From Rhopalosiphum padi (lineage: Eukaryota > Arthropoda > Insecta > Hemiptera > Aphididae), in NCBI RefSeq assembly GCF_020882245.1, contig NC_083597.1, positions 39,348,652-39,412,651 on the forward strand: a DNA stretch of 64,000 bases. The letters run 5' to 3'. Below the pieces are notes generated by a model. That model saw only the letters and a list, made by a program, of their open reading frames with translations, was not told the origin of the DNA and ran no database searches. A program made the position numbers and the translations under genes. Shown in pieces: positions 24,906-38,776 of this stretch. Positions within the stretch are counted from its first letter, which is position 1. Every line of letters begins with the position of its first letter.

Positions 24906-27191
24906 TTATTTTTTTAAATGTAATAGGTATAATGTATTATTATTATGTATAAAATAGTTAAAACACTTCCAAATAAGTTAATTTATTATAATGTTGATAT
25001 CCGTCATATATCAAAATATAATATCTTTGATTTTAAATCACTGCAGAGAATTTATCCAATAACTAAACAAAATATAAAAAACAAACACAATTAACAAACC
25101 AGACAACTGCATTATATCTACATCATAAGTTACACAATAAATTAGTATTAATCTTAATATATTAAATTTCTTAGTATAAACCAAACAGCTTTGACAGTAA
25201 AAAAGCTGAAGAATTTAATTATTTATTAAAATGATGAAACACTGAGGTTTATTATCTTTGTCCCTTGCGCGAAAAATATAGCAAAAACACGTTTAAGCTG
25301 ATCGATCATAAATAATTGAAGAATGTTTTTATGTCGAAAACATCTATTACACAAATGAGTTATGAAACCGTAGTAGTTCTTAAAGGATTTATTTTCTTAA
25401 CATATATTACCTATTATATCCTAGGAAAAAGTGCTGGTAGGTAACTACAAGGTATAGCATTTAATATTTATAAAGTCTCTATAAAAAAAATAACAAACGC
25501 AAAAAGTTTTATTATTTATTATATTTACTTTAAACTTACGTCGAATATACTTATAAGTCATAAGTTATAACGATAAAAAAAGCCAGTGAAAACAGGAATA
25601 TTATTTTTTTCTTTTATAATATGACCATATAGTTTAACGACAAATCGACCATTCGACCGTGTATGTTTTTTTGCTACGTCATAAATGTGCGAGAATTATA
25701 GGTTCATTAAAGGATAATGAACCATAAAAATAATTTTTAAGTGTCTTTGGCCTCCTATAATAGTGTATACGCTTATTGATTATATTATAATAAAGATATT
25801 ATTCGTTTCAGATTCCAAAAATCGGAGTAAGGGATTTATATATTTACTATTTACTTTTGTATTATGTCGAGTATAATATTTATTTAGTTTTTAGAGTAGC
25901 ATAAAGAATTGAAAAATTTCATAAACATATTTAGAATTCAAGGGTTTGGAAAATTAATACAGTCCATATAGAATATACATAAAGTCAAATCTCATAAGAG
26001 TACGTTTTTTGAATTTCCCAGCAATACACGGCGTATTGCACACGAAGTTATCATGAAATTTAAAAAGGAAAAATAGATGCAGAAAAAACCACGTATTTAA
26101 AATATTATTCTCAGTTATTTAATATTTTTGCATAAATTAGACCTGGAGTTGTTAGTCAAATATTTTAGATTCTGAGCATATCTATTCTACAATGATGTGT
26201 GTTTATTTTATATTTTTGTGATGAGGTATACTCGATACCTACTATATAGGATATAGCAGAGCAATTACCTACTTTCACCTTTTTTTTCATTATTAATAAA
26301 TTCAATCAACTCTCATTAAGTTATAAATCGTTTTTTTATGATACGTGTTTTCAACTATCCAATTTTTTTTTAATAAATACATTTTTTTTTTTCAACAATT
26401 CGGTATCGTTTGAACTTTGTGGGAAAATGCCTGTCGACCCTCTCCATAATTTCAATTAGTTCAATCCATCTTTTATTATTGAGTGAATGGGATTAAACAT
26501 CAAAATATATGAATTTTGTAGATATAATAAGTAAAAATAATGTATTAAATTTTAACATTTTAACAGTAAAGATTGCGTAGGTGTATACATATTGACATTT
26601 AGGACTACATTATTAATGACGCACAGAGCGATCAATTTTAAATTATTATAGGTATATTATAAGAATTCTTATAAGTCGCCTTTGTTCATGATTGTGTTAC
26701 GAAACAATTTATTGTCGTTTTATTTGATTGTAAAAATTACTAGTATTATTTTGGACTTAGTTTTTCGTTATTTTATATTATTTCTGAGCTCATTTATAAA
26801 AATATAAATATATAATTATTTTAAATTTACGATAGAAGTAGTGTTAGAGCCACACTCAATTTGCGTCATCTAATCCAATAGTTGGTAAAATAAAATATAA
26901 ATTATTATATCTTAAAGTTTATAACCACATTAACTTGCAAGTGAAAATTTTCAAAAGTTGGTTTATTGTGTAAAACAAAAAAAAATATGTATAATAAATA
27001 ATAATAATAATAATAATCAACAAGGATCCAATTAATAATACAAGTGATAAATTAAAGAAATATCAAAAATTTATAGTGCATATTTTTGAATATTTATAGT
27101 ATGAATATTTTCTGTGTTTAATCAATATATTATTTCTACTCAACTATAATCGATCATGTTTAAAAGAAGAAAAAATATTTTATATGCTAAG

Positions 27192-27364
27192 CTAAGTTAC
27201 AACAATTGGTTTAAAGTTTAACCAAATGCCGTTTTTCGGATTGATGATATTTCCAGGACCTCGTATGTTGATAGGTATTTCCGTTTTTTCACACGGTAAG
27301 ACTTCATATTTCAACAATATTTCGGTTAGAACAAATTTAATTTCTAATTCTGCCAACCGTTTAC
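27192..27364 (-). CDS. P450 exon 4 (C-terminus)
   Basis: 173 bases, acceptor AATTATAG, ending in TAG. Starts with the second part of the haem-loop glycine and GKRLAELE of helix L, then the usual C-terminal beta region. The stop lies where the family normally ends. Confidence 0.9.
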
Positions 27365-30300
27365 CTATAATTGAAAATTATAATTAAAAAAAAAAATAAT
27401 AGTTTATAAGGGCATAATTATTAATTATGTCCATAACGATTAAAAATGGTAAATAATATATGTATATCACAAGTTTACAAGTATATCGGATATACTACGA
27501 GTAAATTAGTAAGTAGCATATTATGTACCTATGCACAATCTCGGTCCGTCGCCAAACGGTATGAAAGTACCGTTAGGCCGCTTAGATTTTTCTTCCGCCG
27601 AAAATCTTTCAGGATTAAAAGTGTCGGGATTGGGGTAGTATTTTGGATCGTGATGTAAGGCGCGTATTGGTATGACGATCTTTTGTCCCTTTTCAATGAC
27701 TAACGACTGACCGGGTACCTTATAATTCTTTGTTGCTTGTCTGAGTATGATTAAGGTGATGGAATATATGCGCGATACTTCTGAAATATAAATAATTATT
27801 TATTACAATTATCCAGGGATCGAGGTTTTCACCATTATTTATGTGATACATATTTTAATGGTAATTAAACTTTTTCGCAGAAAATGTGGGCAAAAAATGT
27901 ATGAATAAAAAACATTTGTATGGATTATATTACTGTAATATAAATGTCCTAAAGAAAAACGATAGAAAAACGCTTGCCAAGTTAGAGATCGGTATGTAAA
28001 CTTTCTAGATTTTCAATTTTTAGAAATGTATTAATTGTATGCAATATGTATGTATAATATATTTTATTTTCATATTAATTTAGTGAGATAGATCTCTGAA
28101 ACTGGAGAGCTGATTTTGTTGTTCGGGACCTTGTTAGATTCACATTGGCTATGAGAAGTGCAGTGAAGATTTTCAGAATTTTATCTTTTATAGTTAATTC
28201 ACTACAGAATTTCAAAAAAAATTAAAACACATTTTATTGGACTTTTTATGTTTTTCAGCTTTATAGCTTTGTAGTGTGTTAACGATTGAAGATAAAGATC
28301 TGAAAATGTTCACTGCACTTATCCTAGCCAATGTGAATCTAACAAGGTCCCAAACAACAAAATCAACTCTCCAGTTTCGGTAATCTATTACGCTAAATGA
28401 AAATCTAGCAAAAATATCTATTTTTTTTAACTGTGAAAAATTAAATAATTTTTTTTTGAAAATTTTTAATCTCACATTTTTTACTTGATAATCGTTTTTT
28501 TAAGTTTTTAATGAGCTGTCAACCAACTTTTTAGGTATAATAGTTTTGAAGAAAAGTTAAAAATAAACATTTTGGGACTGTTCACGCTGACGTTTTTGTG
28601 GATTCAAATCGTTATACCGCTTGGGTGTGATATCGATCTCTCTCATTAATATTTTATGTTAAAGCTAGCTTAATTATCCACTTACTCATTACAACTGAGT
28701 TATATTTTTATCATTTTCCTATTTAACTAAAGTTCTTGAAGTTTTAAAAATTCAGGCTTTTTTTATTTCAAAAACCATATTTACTTGATTAAAAATAAAA
28801 TAAAAATATAAATGTTAGCGGTTTTGAGATTAAAAAAAAATTGTGCAGGAAAGTATACGAGCCAAATTATGATATATTAATTTATTAATTTAGTTATTTA
28901 TCAGGTCGTTTATTTATTTTTAATGTGGGACGCAACTTATACACTGCTGCACTATAATAATTAATAACACTACGCAATATACAAAATATAGATATTAATA
29001 ATTTTATATTTTCGCGTACCTGCTTACTTGATCTAATGCAAATTATAAATATAAAACAATTTTAAATTAAAGTATCGATATCGTGTGCTATTTACACATA
29101 TTATTATTTATCATACCTTCTATAACCATATTTATGTAACGGAGATCAGTTAAAAAGTCGCTGTTCAGCTGTCCGCCGTGTTTAGCTTTCGTCATCACGA
29201 TCTCTTCACGCAGTCTATCTTGGACGTTTCTGTTCAACGCCAACTCGTATAAGCAAAAGCATATCAAGGTAGAAACCGTTTCGGAACCAGCCACAAACAT
29301 TAGTATCGCGTTCCCGATTATGTCCATTTCGGTCCATTTGTCTGTGAATTAAAATCCGTTTTTTAAAACATAATAATAATATGTTTATCATTGCGAGTAT
29401 AGAATTATATTTTTTACAATAATATAATATAATTAATATTTAAGTGTTATAAAATATATATATATAGTTGATGGCATAATTTATATTAATATGATATTTT
29501 ATAAGTATACTTTTAGACGTCGAGTCATCGCCGTCGTTATCTAACACCAAATCTTTCCTTGCTTTTATCAGGGTTTGCGTGACGTCGTTTCTGATGATAT
29601 TGTTTCGGCTCCTATACTCGAGGACTTCCCTGAACATAGATACATAAAATTCAGATGCATCTTCCGGAAACTGTTGCAGCTTTAGAGTAAGCACCAGCTT
29701 TGGCCAGAGCATCACCAGAGCCTGGAGAAAGAGTTGTTTTAAGTTTGCTTGGAATACTTTTTTGCCGAACTTGCGGAAGTCCGAATTTCCGTTTTTTATC
29801 GTGTCCAATTTCAGACCGAAAGCCGATGCACCGATGACGTCCGTCGCGAAATTAGCAACTATCTCTCGTAGTTCGAAGTGGTCACAAGTTTTTAACTTGT
29901 CCTCGATGGCATTCATAAGTTGGTCAATGCATCCCTTAATTTGTTCATGAGTGTCCTTCAGTTTGCCCGATGTGAACCCGGGACTGAGCTTCTGTCGCAT
30001 CGTTCTCCACCGATCGCCGTTCAACAAGAACAAGCTGTTTGCCAAGATGTTGATAGACGGATCAGTCTCTACACCGTGGTCTGTGAAATATGAGAAGTCT
30101 TTGACCATTATGCTGTTGATCAGCTCCGGATCGCGAATCATCAGGAACGGCGTGGTCATTTGGTAGAAACCGCAAAACTTTTCGCCCGAGAATCGGTCGT
30201 AGATACCGCCGAAAAAGTCTATCGGGTGCTCCAAGGTCAAAATCATTTTCATCGAGTTGCCAAACAGTGGTAAGGGCGGCGTGTAGGGCACATTCAGTTT

Positions 30301-30420
30301 GCGCCATTTATCGTGAGTGCACGTTGAAAAGTAATAGGCGATCGACAGAAAGACCGTCGCGTACAATACGTACACGGAGCCGAACAGTCCGATAATCAAA
30401 CTCGAAATAAAGGTAATCAT
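27192..30420 (-). CDS. Cytochrome P450, CYP6-like (clan 3), four exons, complete, 519 aa
   Basis: Microsomal haem monooxygenase; family members oxidise plant toxins, insecticides or endogenous lipids using NADPH-P450 reductase. Exons on the minus strand are 30420-29511, 29341-29117, 27780-27529 and 27364-27192. All three introns are GT-AG and phase 1, and the joined frame is open to a TAG stop. Visible in order: an N-terminal membrane anchor (residues about 1-33), a proline-rich hinge (VPYTPPLPLFGN, about 44-55), helix C WRTMR (138-142), the I-helix AGSET (321-325), the ExxR motif EVSR (379-382, its Glu codon split by the second intron), PERF (435-438) and the haem loop FGDGPRLCIG (454-463) with ligand Cys461. 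The length is normal for CYP6. The YPP normally following ExxR reads YSI. All catalytic motifs are intact, so it looks functional. A possible poly(A) signal (AATAAA on the minus strand) lies at 26962-26967. Subfamily not assigned; CYP6CY would be a guess. Confidence 0.93.
27529..27780 (-). CDS. P450 exon 3 (K-helix, PERF, haem loop)
   Basis: 252 bases, acceptor TATTTCAG and donor G|GTACAT. Completes ExxR, then carries the conserved RQATKNYKVPG segment, the PERF motif and the haem-binding loop including its cysteine. The last glycine of the loop is split by the next intron. Confidence 0.9.
28005..28415. repeat. Foldback (inverted-repeat) element in the P450 intron
   Basis: Two arms of about 125 bases, roughly 28088-28215 and 28256-28390, are near-perfect reverse complements. 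Both contain the block ACCTTGTTAGATTCACATTGG in opposite orientation. A weaker second inverted match (CTAGATTTTCA) lies at 28005-28020 and 28398-28412, so the whole structure spans about 410 bases with a short loop. It is inside the 1336-base second intron of the P450 and would form a strong hairpin in the pre-mRNA. Most likely a MITE; no clear target duplication was found. Confidence 0.7.
29117..29341 (-). CDS. P450 exon 2 (I-helix)
   Basis: 225 bases, acceptor TTCACAG and donor G|GTATGA. Holds the I-helix with AGSETVST, whose acidic-Thr pair takes part in oxygen activation, and ends inside the Glu codon of ExxR. Confidence 0.9.
29511..30420 (-). CDS. P450 exon 1 (membrane anchor to before I-helix)
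   Basis: Encodes residues 1-303 plus one base. The start is the first ATG of the long open frame and is followed at once by a hydrophobic anchor, as expected for a microsomal P450. The exon ends at ...TCTAAAA|GTATAC; the open frame runs on about 24 codons into the intron before a stop, so the ORF alone overstates the exon. Confidence 0.88.
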
Positions 30421-31369
30421 ATCGTAACGAAAACGTACAAATCTATTATTTTTTGTTGTTATCGTTTTAAAATAAACAGAGTTTTCGAAGACATTAATTG
30501 TGCGTGAATGCGAATACTGTTTGGTGAACGCACTTTAGTCCGTATTTCGCTATATTAAACATCAAAGTGTTTGAAGGATGTTGTTATTTTTTAATTTATT
30601 TTAATGTGTAGTCTATACAATTGTGATGAGTGGAAAGGGTAGACAAGGTGAACGAGTTATGCACTTAGATCTATAGTTATTAAATAGAAACATTATCTGT
30701 AGGCTATAGTGGAATATAATAATAAACAAAGATGGGTTGTCGATGAAAAATATATTTTTTAACTATACATTGTGTATTTAACCGGTGAGTTTCTTCAGGT
30801 ACTTAAAAAATGTGTATAAAATAAGTTTAAAATACTGACAAAGAAATCGAGTTTTGCAGTACATTAAATAAATTGAACATTAAATACGTAGGTATGTTCA
30901 ATTTTTAATAATTGAACATTTTCTCAAATAATATTTCATACATGATAAATCTCCCGAGACAAAAAAAATCAAAAAAGGTACATAAAATACAGTTTTACCA
31001 ACATACAAAATAATTATACAACTCTAATTTAAATTTTTATATTTTATAAACAATTATAATTAACCAATGTAAATAAAAATACAAATTGTATTTGTTTATA
31101 CAAATTATAATTGAATAATTATTATATACCGATAATATATATTTTTATTTTGTTTTTTTACCAATCAACTACTCCTAATCAGTAGTTGACTACGTTGATG
31201 ACAAAATAATAATTTAAATTGACAATAATCCTCTCATCGTCACGACAAATTTGCAAAATCACCTTGTCCTAGTAGAAATTTGGTTTAAAATTAACCTATT
31301 CATAACAACCTTTCTTTTAGACTTACACCGTGTTTTAATATTTTCCAATATGATATCCCCATACCTTTC

Positions 31370-31491
31370 TCTCTTGCAGTTAAGTATTTTGGCTTAACAC
31401 TAGTCTATGAATCAAACTTCTTCGAGAACGTGTACAATTGTAGGGCTAAGTATTTAGTATTTATAGACTATAACTTTTCTAGGACACTATA
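31370..31491 (+). pseudogene. Possible reverse-transcriptase relic
   Basis: A short open stretch reads VKYFGLTLVYESNFFENV and then YNCRAKYL, similar in spacing to the LINE RT VKYLG-x-x-LD-x-x-L-x-(W/F)-x-x-HI...RA-K region. Only about 40 codons, so chance is possible. Confidence 0.35.
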
Positions 31492-33104
31492 ATTCCCGAA
31501 TCTGGTTAGACTCTTTAGTGTCTACAATACATTTTTTAACCGGTTTAGGGCATATTATTAAATATGTAAGTATGACAAGCATATTTTAGTATACTTACTA
31601 ATTACATTTACTAAACGTATGCCTACCTATAGTATCTATAATAATTATACATAGCTAGGTAAACAATTTAAATAATCAAAAAAATAATAATTATTTATTT
31701 ATTTGTTAACGGGCTGGGCCCTATTCAACAGTTTAACATAATACAATAATACATAATTTAAAATAATTAATACAATGACATAATTAAATTTATATAAGAT
31801 AATAATTACAGAATAATAAGTATAATAATGATAATAAAACAAATATAAAAATATATAATAATATATGTATAATTATAAGTGATAAAAGATAGTTGTAGTA
31901 AATAAGTGAATTAATTAATAATAATTATACTATTATAAAGTTAAGTATTAGATATATTAATTATTGAATAGTATATTACTATATTAGTTTATAATATAAA
32001 ATATATTTTCTCATAAACATAACATTATCAATAACTTTTTCACACTAACTATTATCTTTAAGTGTTTATAAAATTAATTAAAACAAATAATAGATAAACA
32101 AATTAACGAAGAATATTAATAGTTTAATAATATGAATTTCAGATTATTATAATATATGATAACAAAAATGAAATAAATACGAGTATATTAATATTGATAT
32201 CCGACAAATCATACAAATAAATTAATAAATTAATTGTTGTAAGAATAATATTGTTTGTAAATAAAAAATAAAAAATTCATGAATGTAGTTGTTATATATA
32301 AGTATAATAGATTAAAAACTGGTTTAATATACTTTGTTTTTAAAATGTAAAAATAATGAACAGTTTTGCAAAAATCACTAATCACGTCAAATAATACAAA
32401 TAGTAGAATTGTAATTTCATTCGAAGTTCCTAATAGCGTAAATGTATATTACAATAAGTGGATGAAAATTGTAAACCCTCCCGATGGTAAACTTTCCTGA
32501 GCTTATTATAACTTCGTTCTTAAATTATAATTTAATGTATATTATAGTATGAACATCGATGCATCAATTAAAAAAAAATCAAATATATGAATTACAGTAA
32601 ATATATTGATCATATAAAATATAATTCTTTCGCTATAAAAAAGATACTAAATTAAATCGCTTGAATAATTTACTAAGGTTATACGTTTATATGCTTTATA
32701 TTAAACACTACTAATAACAAAATAAATGTACTTAAATTTATATAATAAATTTGTAACAAAAATTTATACGTGTTGGTGTTATTAGTTTTAAACTTTAGAA
32801 TTAAAAAATTATATTCGTTTACATTGACGCATATGTGCGTCCATAACAGTGAAAGGGTTAACTTCAAAATAGTATAATTATTAAATAATTTATTGCGTAT
32901 AGTAGTGATACTATTGTTATGTGACCTTAATTAGTTAGGCTGTACAGTAAAGACTGCTTGTGCTCAGATTATAGCTGGATTTGAGTACTAGTGCCTCAGC
33001 TAAAAAATTAAATTTTATACATTCATAAAATGTTTTCTATATTGACGCTAGAATCTTTTTTTACAGTTACCTGAAGGAAAACTTTGGATAACCTTGTATT
33101 GGAT

Positions 33105-33185
33105 TTTAGATTCTGATCGGAATGATGAATTTATTGATTTTACAATGACGACATTGTTCAAATATATTAAATGTAGAATGTAGTA
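33105..33185 (+). repeat. Dispersed repeat copy, 5' piece
   Basis: GATTCTGATCGGAATGATGAATTTATTGATTTTACAATGACG-like start of the family seen at 9805. Confidence 0.4.
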
Positions 33186-36100
33186 TTTTATTTTTTTTAT
33201 TTAATTTACTTCGTTATACGTATTTATATGTGTAATTATAAATATGATTATTCAAATATAAGGTGAATTGGGTATAATATGTATACATTATTGAAAGTAA
33301 ATATTATGTTTTAGTATTACGACATTTTTATACGTATTCGAAACGTTCACTGCAGTATACATATTTTATAAGTAAAAAATACATTTGTTATGCGTTATGG
33401 TTAAGCATATTTAATTTTTAATTTATTCATTAAGTATATAAAATTACAAACATATTTAAATATTCTTATTTCTTAGTCTCGTTTACGCGTATCTTATGTA
33501 ACATCATGTCTACTTCCCGTCTCTTTAGTTGTTGGTTTAAAATGATTAAATGTTTGTTCAGTCAATACTCAATAGAACTTTAAAATTGTTTGTTTATTAA
33601 ATTAGTTCAAGTATAAAAATACATGTGATAGCGTGTGGCGTAAAGATGCTGTGGACTCGAGGCTTTTTTGCATTTGAATATGTTGCGGCTTCTTAAACGG
33701 CATCTCCGTTTCTAATATGCCTTACTTGAGGTCAATAACTTGGCCGCAGACTCGTTGTTGCGCACTTCGACAATTTTTGTTTTCGTTGGTGAAATTCGTC
33801 TGATATCGTATGAATATAATGCTTTATATTAATACACGTTGGATAGGTCAGATCCGGTTATTCCGTTTAGTAAAGTGTACTCTTCTCGGATCCAAGTGGA
33901 AACCGAATTAAATACCGTAATCTGCTGCGCATATTTATATCGAATAGAATCTATACCTTACAATTTAACACTACGAAATTATATACTTATACATTTCATT
34001 CATTTAATACCTCCTCATTGTACCCGACGACGACTATCGATAGTACGAACCGATCCATAATCTCAAATGATCACAGGATATATTGCGCGAACACTATTAT
34101 TGCCATTTAGGTAATATTTCATAGTCAAATCGTAAAGCTACCACAAGATATTTTCGAATGATTACTCTCGCGACATAGTCTACTTAAGATAATTTTAGGA
34201 TGGTGTTACTTGGCTCATCACAAACGTGGTTTCAACGAGGGTCAGGCGTTTGTTCTTCTTTATTCACGTGGTAGATTTACGTTATCAATAATTACCCACA
34301 GTGGTAAATACAAAAATGATCAAATCTGTGTTACGATCATTTTTTTTTTTTAATGTTAAAATAATAATTTAAGATATATTATTATCTTTTGATGAAAATA
34401 GTATAATTAAAACTGAACAAGTTCACGTGGTAGTGGTCAACGAGTTTACAATTTGAGATACAAATTCATTCAAAATATTTAATACAATTAAACAATTATA
34501 ATGCATTCAAGTGCACTAAAAATTTCAAATAATTTTGTAATTCGAAATTCATGAATTTCTGATTCTGTGCGGAGTAATAAAATATATCGTTAATTGTAAA
34601 TAATGTGGTTTTTATATATTATGTTTACACGATATGTAGTCGAATTTCATGTTTGAGGGTGGTTTTAGATTGCAAGTTGGATGTGGTTTGTACAATCATA
34701 TAGTTCATTAAAAGTAAAATTTACTGAGTTTATGTAGTCGCTTATAATTATCCACTAACATGCAATTGTTTTTCTAATAACGCAAATGAGTTAACATCGA
34801 TTCATTATTTTGCATTTTATTCGTGAAGAAAATTATTAATGGTGCAATATATAAAATAAATTAAGTTGCAGTATAAATAAATAAATAATTTATTATGCAT
34901 GGTTTTACGTAATTTATTATTACCATTTCGTTAAAACATGCAATGTTAATAGTTCTGCACATATTATTTTTTTTAAATAACACTCCATATTTTGTGTGAC
35001 TGTCTTAATTAAGTATAGTACCTATACTAATGTTTTTTATATTAACTTAATATGAAGTTAATCTTAAAAAATTTCGACATATTCATAACTTTCTTTGTAT
35101 AAATTATACTCATAAGTCATAACCCATCTTTATAGGTAATAGCCAATAGGTATTCTGTTGTTTTTTTTTAAGGAGATTTCCATTTTCCGACAAAGTTATC
35201 CTCGATCGTTACACCGTGTCTGTTTACCGCCAAAATTAATTCCAATTTCAACCAAAATAAATCAATATATTATTTTAGATATTTTTTGAGAACTCTTTTA
35301 ATCCCACATTTTTTATTATTCATAAATAATATGTTTATTTTTTTCATTTTTTGTGAAATGTATTTTATTTAATTTTATAATTTTGTGTATTTCCAGGATG
35401 AATAGGTGATACAATTATTTGTAATTAATAGTATTAAAATTGTCTTAATCTTTAAACTTTTACATAACTATAATATCTACCATTCATTATTAGAAGTATT
35501 TATAATTAATAAACAGTTGATTACCAGCTGTATTATTTTTTATTTATACGGTAAAACTCATTGTAAAAACACTAAAAACAATGCAATAAAGTATACATTT
35601 TATAGGATTGAGTCGTTAACTGTTAGCTAACTAAAATATTGCTTACTTACGTGGTAATTATTATAATTTATAAATTATAATCAAACCATTTCATTATTCT
35701 TTTATTTGAAATAACGTAAAAATAATCAGTCTAATAAAAACACTTTTAATACCTTCACCTGCACACATTTTTTTTACACATTCATGAATTAAGACAATAT
35801 ACATAAAAATGAAAAAAAATTTTCTTAATTAAATTTGTCTCAATGAAAACCACTAAAATCAGTAATTTAATATAACGATAAATCTTTGTTCTTTTTTATT
35901 TTTAAATTTAATTTTAATGTATTATCGTAATATTATGTTATACAAAATAGTTTTGCAATTAAAACAAATTCTAACGTGTTTTCTTAAATTGTCATATAAT
36001 ATACTTTAAAAATACACCATTGAAAACAATTTCAAACTTAATGTACCAATTCATAGTTCAAAACCATAAATATAAAAATATTATATTTAAATATTCAAAA

Positions 36101-36286
36101 AATACACAAAATAATAGCGTAAAATATAATATAAATATACGTTTTTTTCAAACAAAATGCAAAATACTCTAAAATATAAAATGTACTGTTCGAACTTCGA
36201 ACGCCTTAATATATTTTATATTTGTACTATGTACACAATAAACAATAATAATTGTAAATCAACAATGTACACAAGATCAGATTCAG

Positions 36287-36290
<4 letters not shown>

Positions 36291-36317
<27 letters not shown>
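36291..36317. repeat. A27 homopolymer
   Basis: 27 consecutive A. No retrotransposon body or target duplication was recognised beside it. Confidence 0.95.
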
Positions 36318-37683
36318 CGGTAAATAACGGCTGATATTTATTCCGCTTTTAATACATATATCACAATTTATATAGGTATAGTACTTATATATAAGTAAAG
36401 TATACATTATGTTGTAATAATACTACGCACTGACCTACCACTATAATTGTCGTAAAAATCGCATAGGTACTTTCATAAAACTTGTGTTTGAGAGAAAAAA
36501 CCTACTATCCAATTAATCTGGTTTTGGATTTACATAATTTATCATGAAAGTATTTAATTTTAACGAATAAAACAGGAGTTTTATCATAAGAAACTTTCTG
36601 TTTTTGTGTTACTTATCAGACTATACAATATTACCGAAAAATAAGTTAAGTTGTATGTTTTATATTATTACTTATTTAAAGTTTACGTCAGTATATTATA
36701 TATAATATTATAATACTTGTAGTAATAATATACTCGGTAATACCTACAACTGCATATATTGTAGATTTCAGATTACATGCCCATATTATGTCCAGTATTC
36801 CATCGTGAGTTGTCGGGACGCAATAAAATGTCAACATAAATGCACCAATAAAAAATATATATAAATTTTCCAAAAAATTTGAATATAATATGAAATATAC
36901 GATATGATAGGCAATACATTCAAATAATATCGAAGCTATTATAAAAAAAACCTATATGCACTATGGTATATAAATATAAATATAAATATATATTTAATAC
37001 AGATTCGAGTAGGTAATCATTTTTTTTTGTATAAATCTGTGTTAGTATAATCGACATTTCAAAATTTGTATTACTATAGTAAATACTAATTGTAATATGA
37101 ATAATACTGTACCGTAAATACATATTATTATTATAAAATTTTTCATTATTTGGTTTATTATTTTTTTATACTTTTCAACGAATGGCATTTATTATTATGA
37201 TTTAAAAAAATTACCAAAATAAAAATGATTTCAAGCCACGATATGAAACTACAAAAACCTAAAAGGTTAAGCTTGAGTCAATGTCAATTTATCCATGTAG
37301 ATATTGTTTTTCAAGCAGCTAAAAAGAAAAATAATGAAATTTATTACGAATAAACGTTATAATAAATTGTGTTTAATATTGTATTTATTTGCTATATAAT
37401 TAAGTTGCGTTCAATAAATCAATAATGATATTATCACTATACCTGTACACCTGTGTATTATAAGGATATGTATATTTAAGTACATAATACTTTTGTACAT
37501 TAATTAATGTACATTTTTAATGTTCGGGGATAAATTGTCACTGTTAAAAATTTACCGTTTTATTATCGGCACTAGGCACTATCTACTTTTTATATTATAT
37601 TTGTGTAATCCTATTACTTATTACTTTTATCGTGAACTTTTTTTTATTTCTTTTTAACGAATTAATTTTGCTCGGAAAACATT

Positions 37684-37809
37684 ATATATAAGAGCTGACA
37701 TTAAAGAAGTTTAATGTTTACAGCAAATCCATCAAAACACTCGATCACACCGAACCAATAGACTGACCAAATACATTTCATTATTCATCATCGTCCGTCT
37801 GTACACCAG
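37684..37809 (+). promoter_or_regulatory. Candidate promoter and 5' noncoding exon of the takeout-like gene
   Basis: A TATA-like ATATATAAG at 37684-37692 is followed by about 115 bases of mixed composition ending in a good donor (ACACCAG|GTAACA, exon end 37809). Downstream acceptors at 38698 and 38762 would bring this exon to the start codon at 38777. The transcription start is inferred at about 37715 from TATA spacing only. Confidence 0.4.
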
Positions 37810-37945
37810 GTAACATCATTTTATCGTAAATTTTAATATTATTATTATTATATATTTATAAGTTATAAACGAATGTATACATCCCGTAATTTTTAATTTG
37901 TTAACTTTAACTAAATCAATAATGAAAATTTGCAATAAAATATAA

Positions 37946-38009
37946 AATAATAGTTAATTGTTTGCAATGAATGAATAATAGTTAATTGTTTGCAATGAAT
38001 GAATAATAG
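37946..38009 (+). repeat. Short tandem duplication, 28-bp unit
   Basis: The unit beginning AATAATAGTTAATTGTTTGC occurs twice, exactly, at 37946-37973 and 37974-38001, with 8 bases of a third copy. It lies in the putative 5' intron of the takeout-like gene. Confidence 0.9.
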
Positions 38010-38776
38010 TGACAGAAATATAAAAGGAAGTCTCACTGTTGAGACACGTGAAGAATTTAAATTATTTAATAATTATTCTCGTCATACAGTATCAGGTTCA
38101 TTTTGGTCATCTAAAACTTGGGAGGGTTCTTTGGAAGTGGTATAAATTAGATTTTTGGTTGATCGGGAATTAAGTTTTGCACGGAAGAATTAGTAAAAAA
38201 AATAATAGCAGTTTCATTGATTGAACGGATTTTGAGGTCCACAGATTTTAGGGATTCGTTTAAGACAAATCAGGGTACTCTGATAACTAACCGAAGACAT
38301 TGCGGAATGTTTGAATAGTTCTCTAATTATAGAGAAAAACTCCAGATGACAAATCGAAAGAGATTAGATATTGTAGGAGATTTTTACACGCATCATTTTA
38401 ATTCTCTAGTTACAGTTAAACATGATGTGACATAATATTACATTCAGAGGTGGCGCAAACTATTGTAAACTTATGACTTTCGAAATAAACGTTGTTTTTA
38501 TTCTAGTCTCGAGTGTACACATTTTATTGTAAAGAAAATTATAATACAATAATATAAGACTCAATATTATCATACATTGTCTAATGTGTGTTTATAAATC
38601 TTACACCTCCACCGAATAAACATATCGAATTAATAAGAATGATGACAGTTCTAATTCCGGGACGAAAACAAATATATGCCTAATTATATTATATTACAGC
38701 CAACGCTATTACCACGGTACTATAATAACGTATAGATTAAAAAAAAAAATTGTATTTTTTTAGAAGAAAAACTAAT

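Larger units (their letters stand above)
22297..26960. other. Gene-free AT-rich DNA with repeats
   Basis: Apart from the elements listed, 23500-24480 is a low-complexity stretch with phrases such as AACTGGAAAACAAATAACTG and TTGAAATTTTCAAAAAC, typical of dispersed insect repeats. No gene. Confidence 0.45.
30421..37683. other. Intergenic DNA between the P450 and the takeout-like gene
   Basis: Upstream of both divergently placed genes. Holds one weak RT relic, one dispersed-repeat piece and long A/T tracts. A moderately GC-rich segment at 33635-33800 shows no ORF of note. Confidence 0.5.

Noticed and set aside
27446..27658. Plus-strand frame across the P450 third exon
   Set aside because: Antisense shadow of the haem-loop exon.
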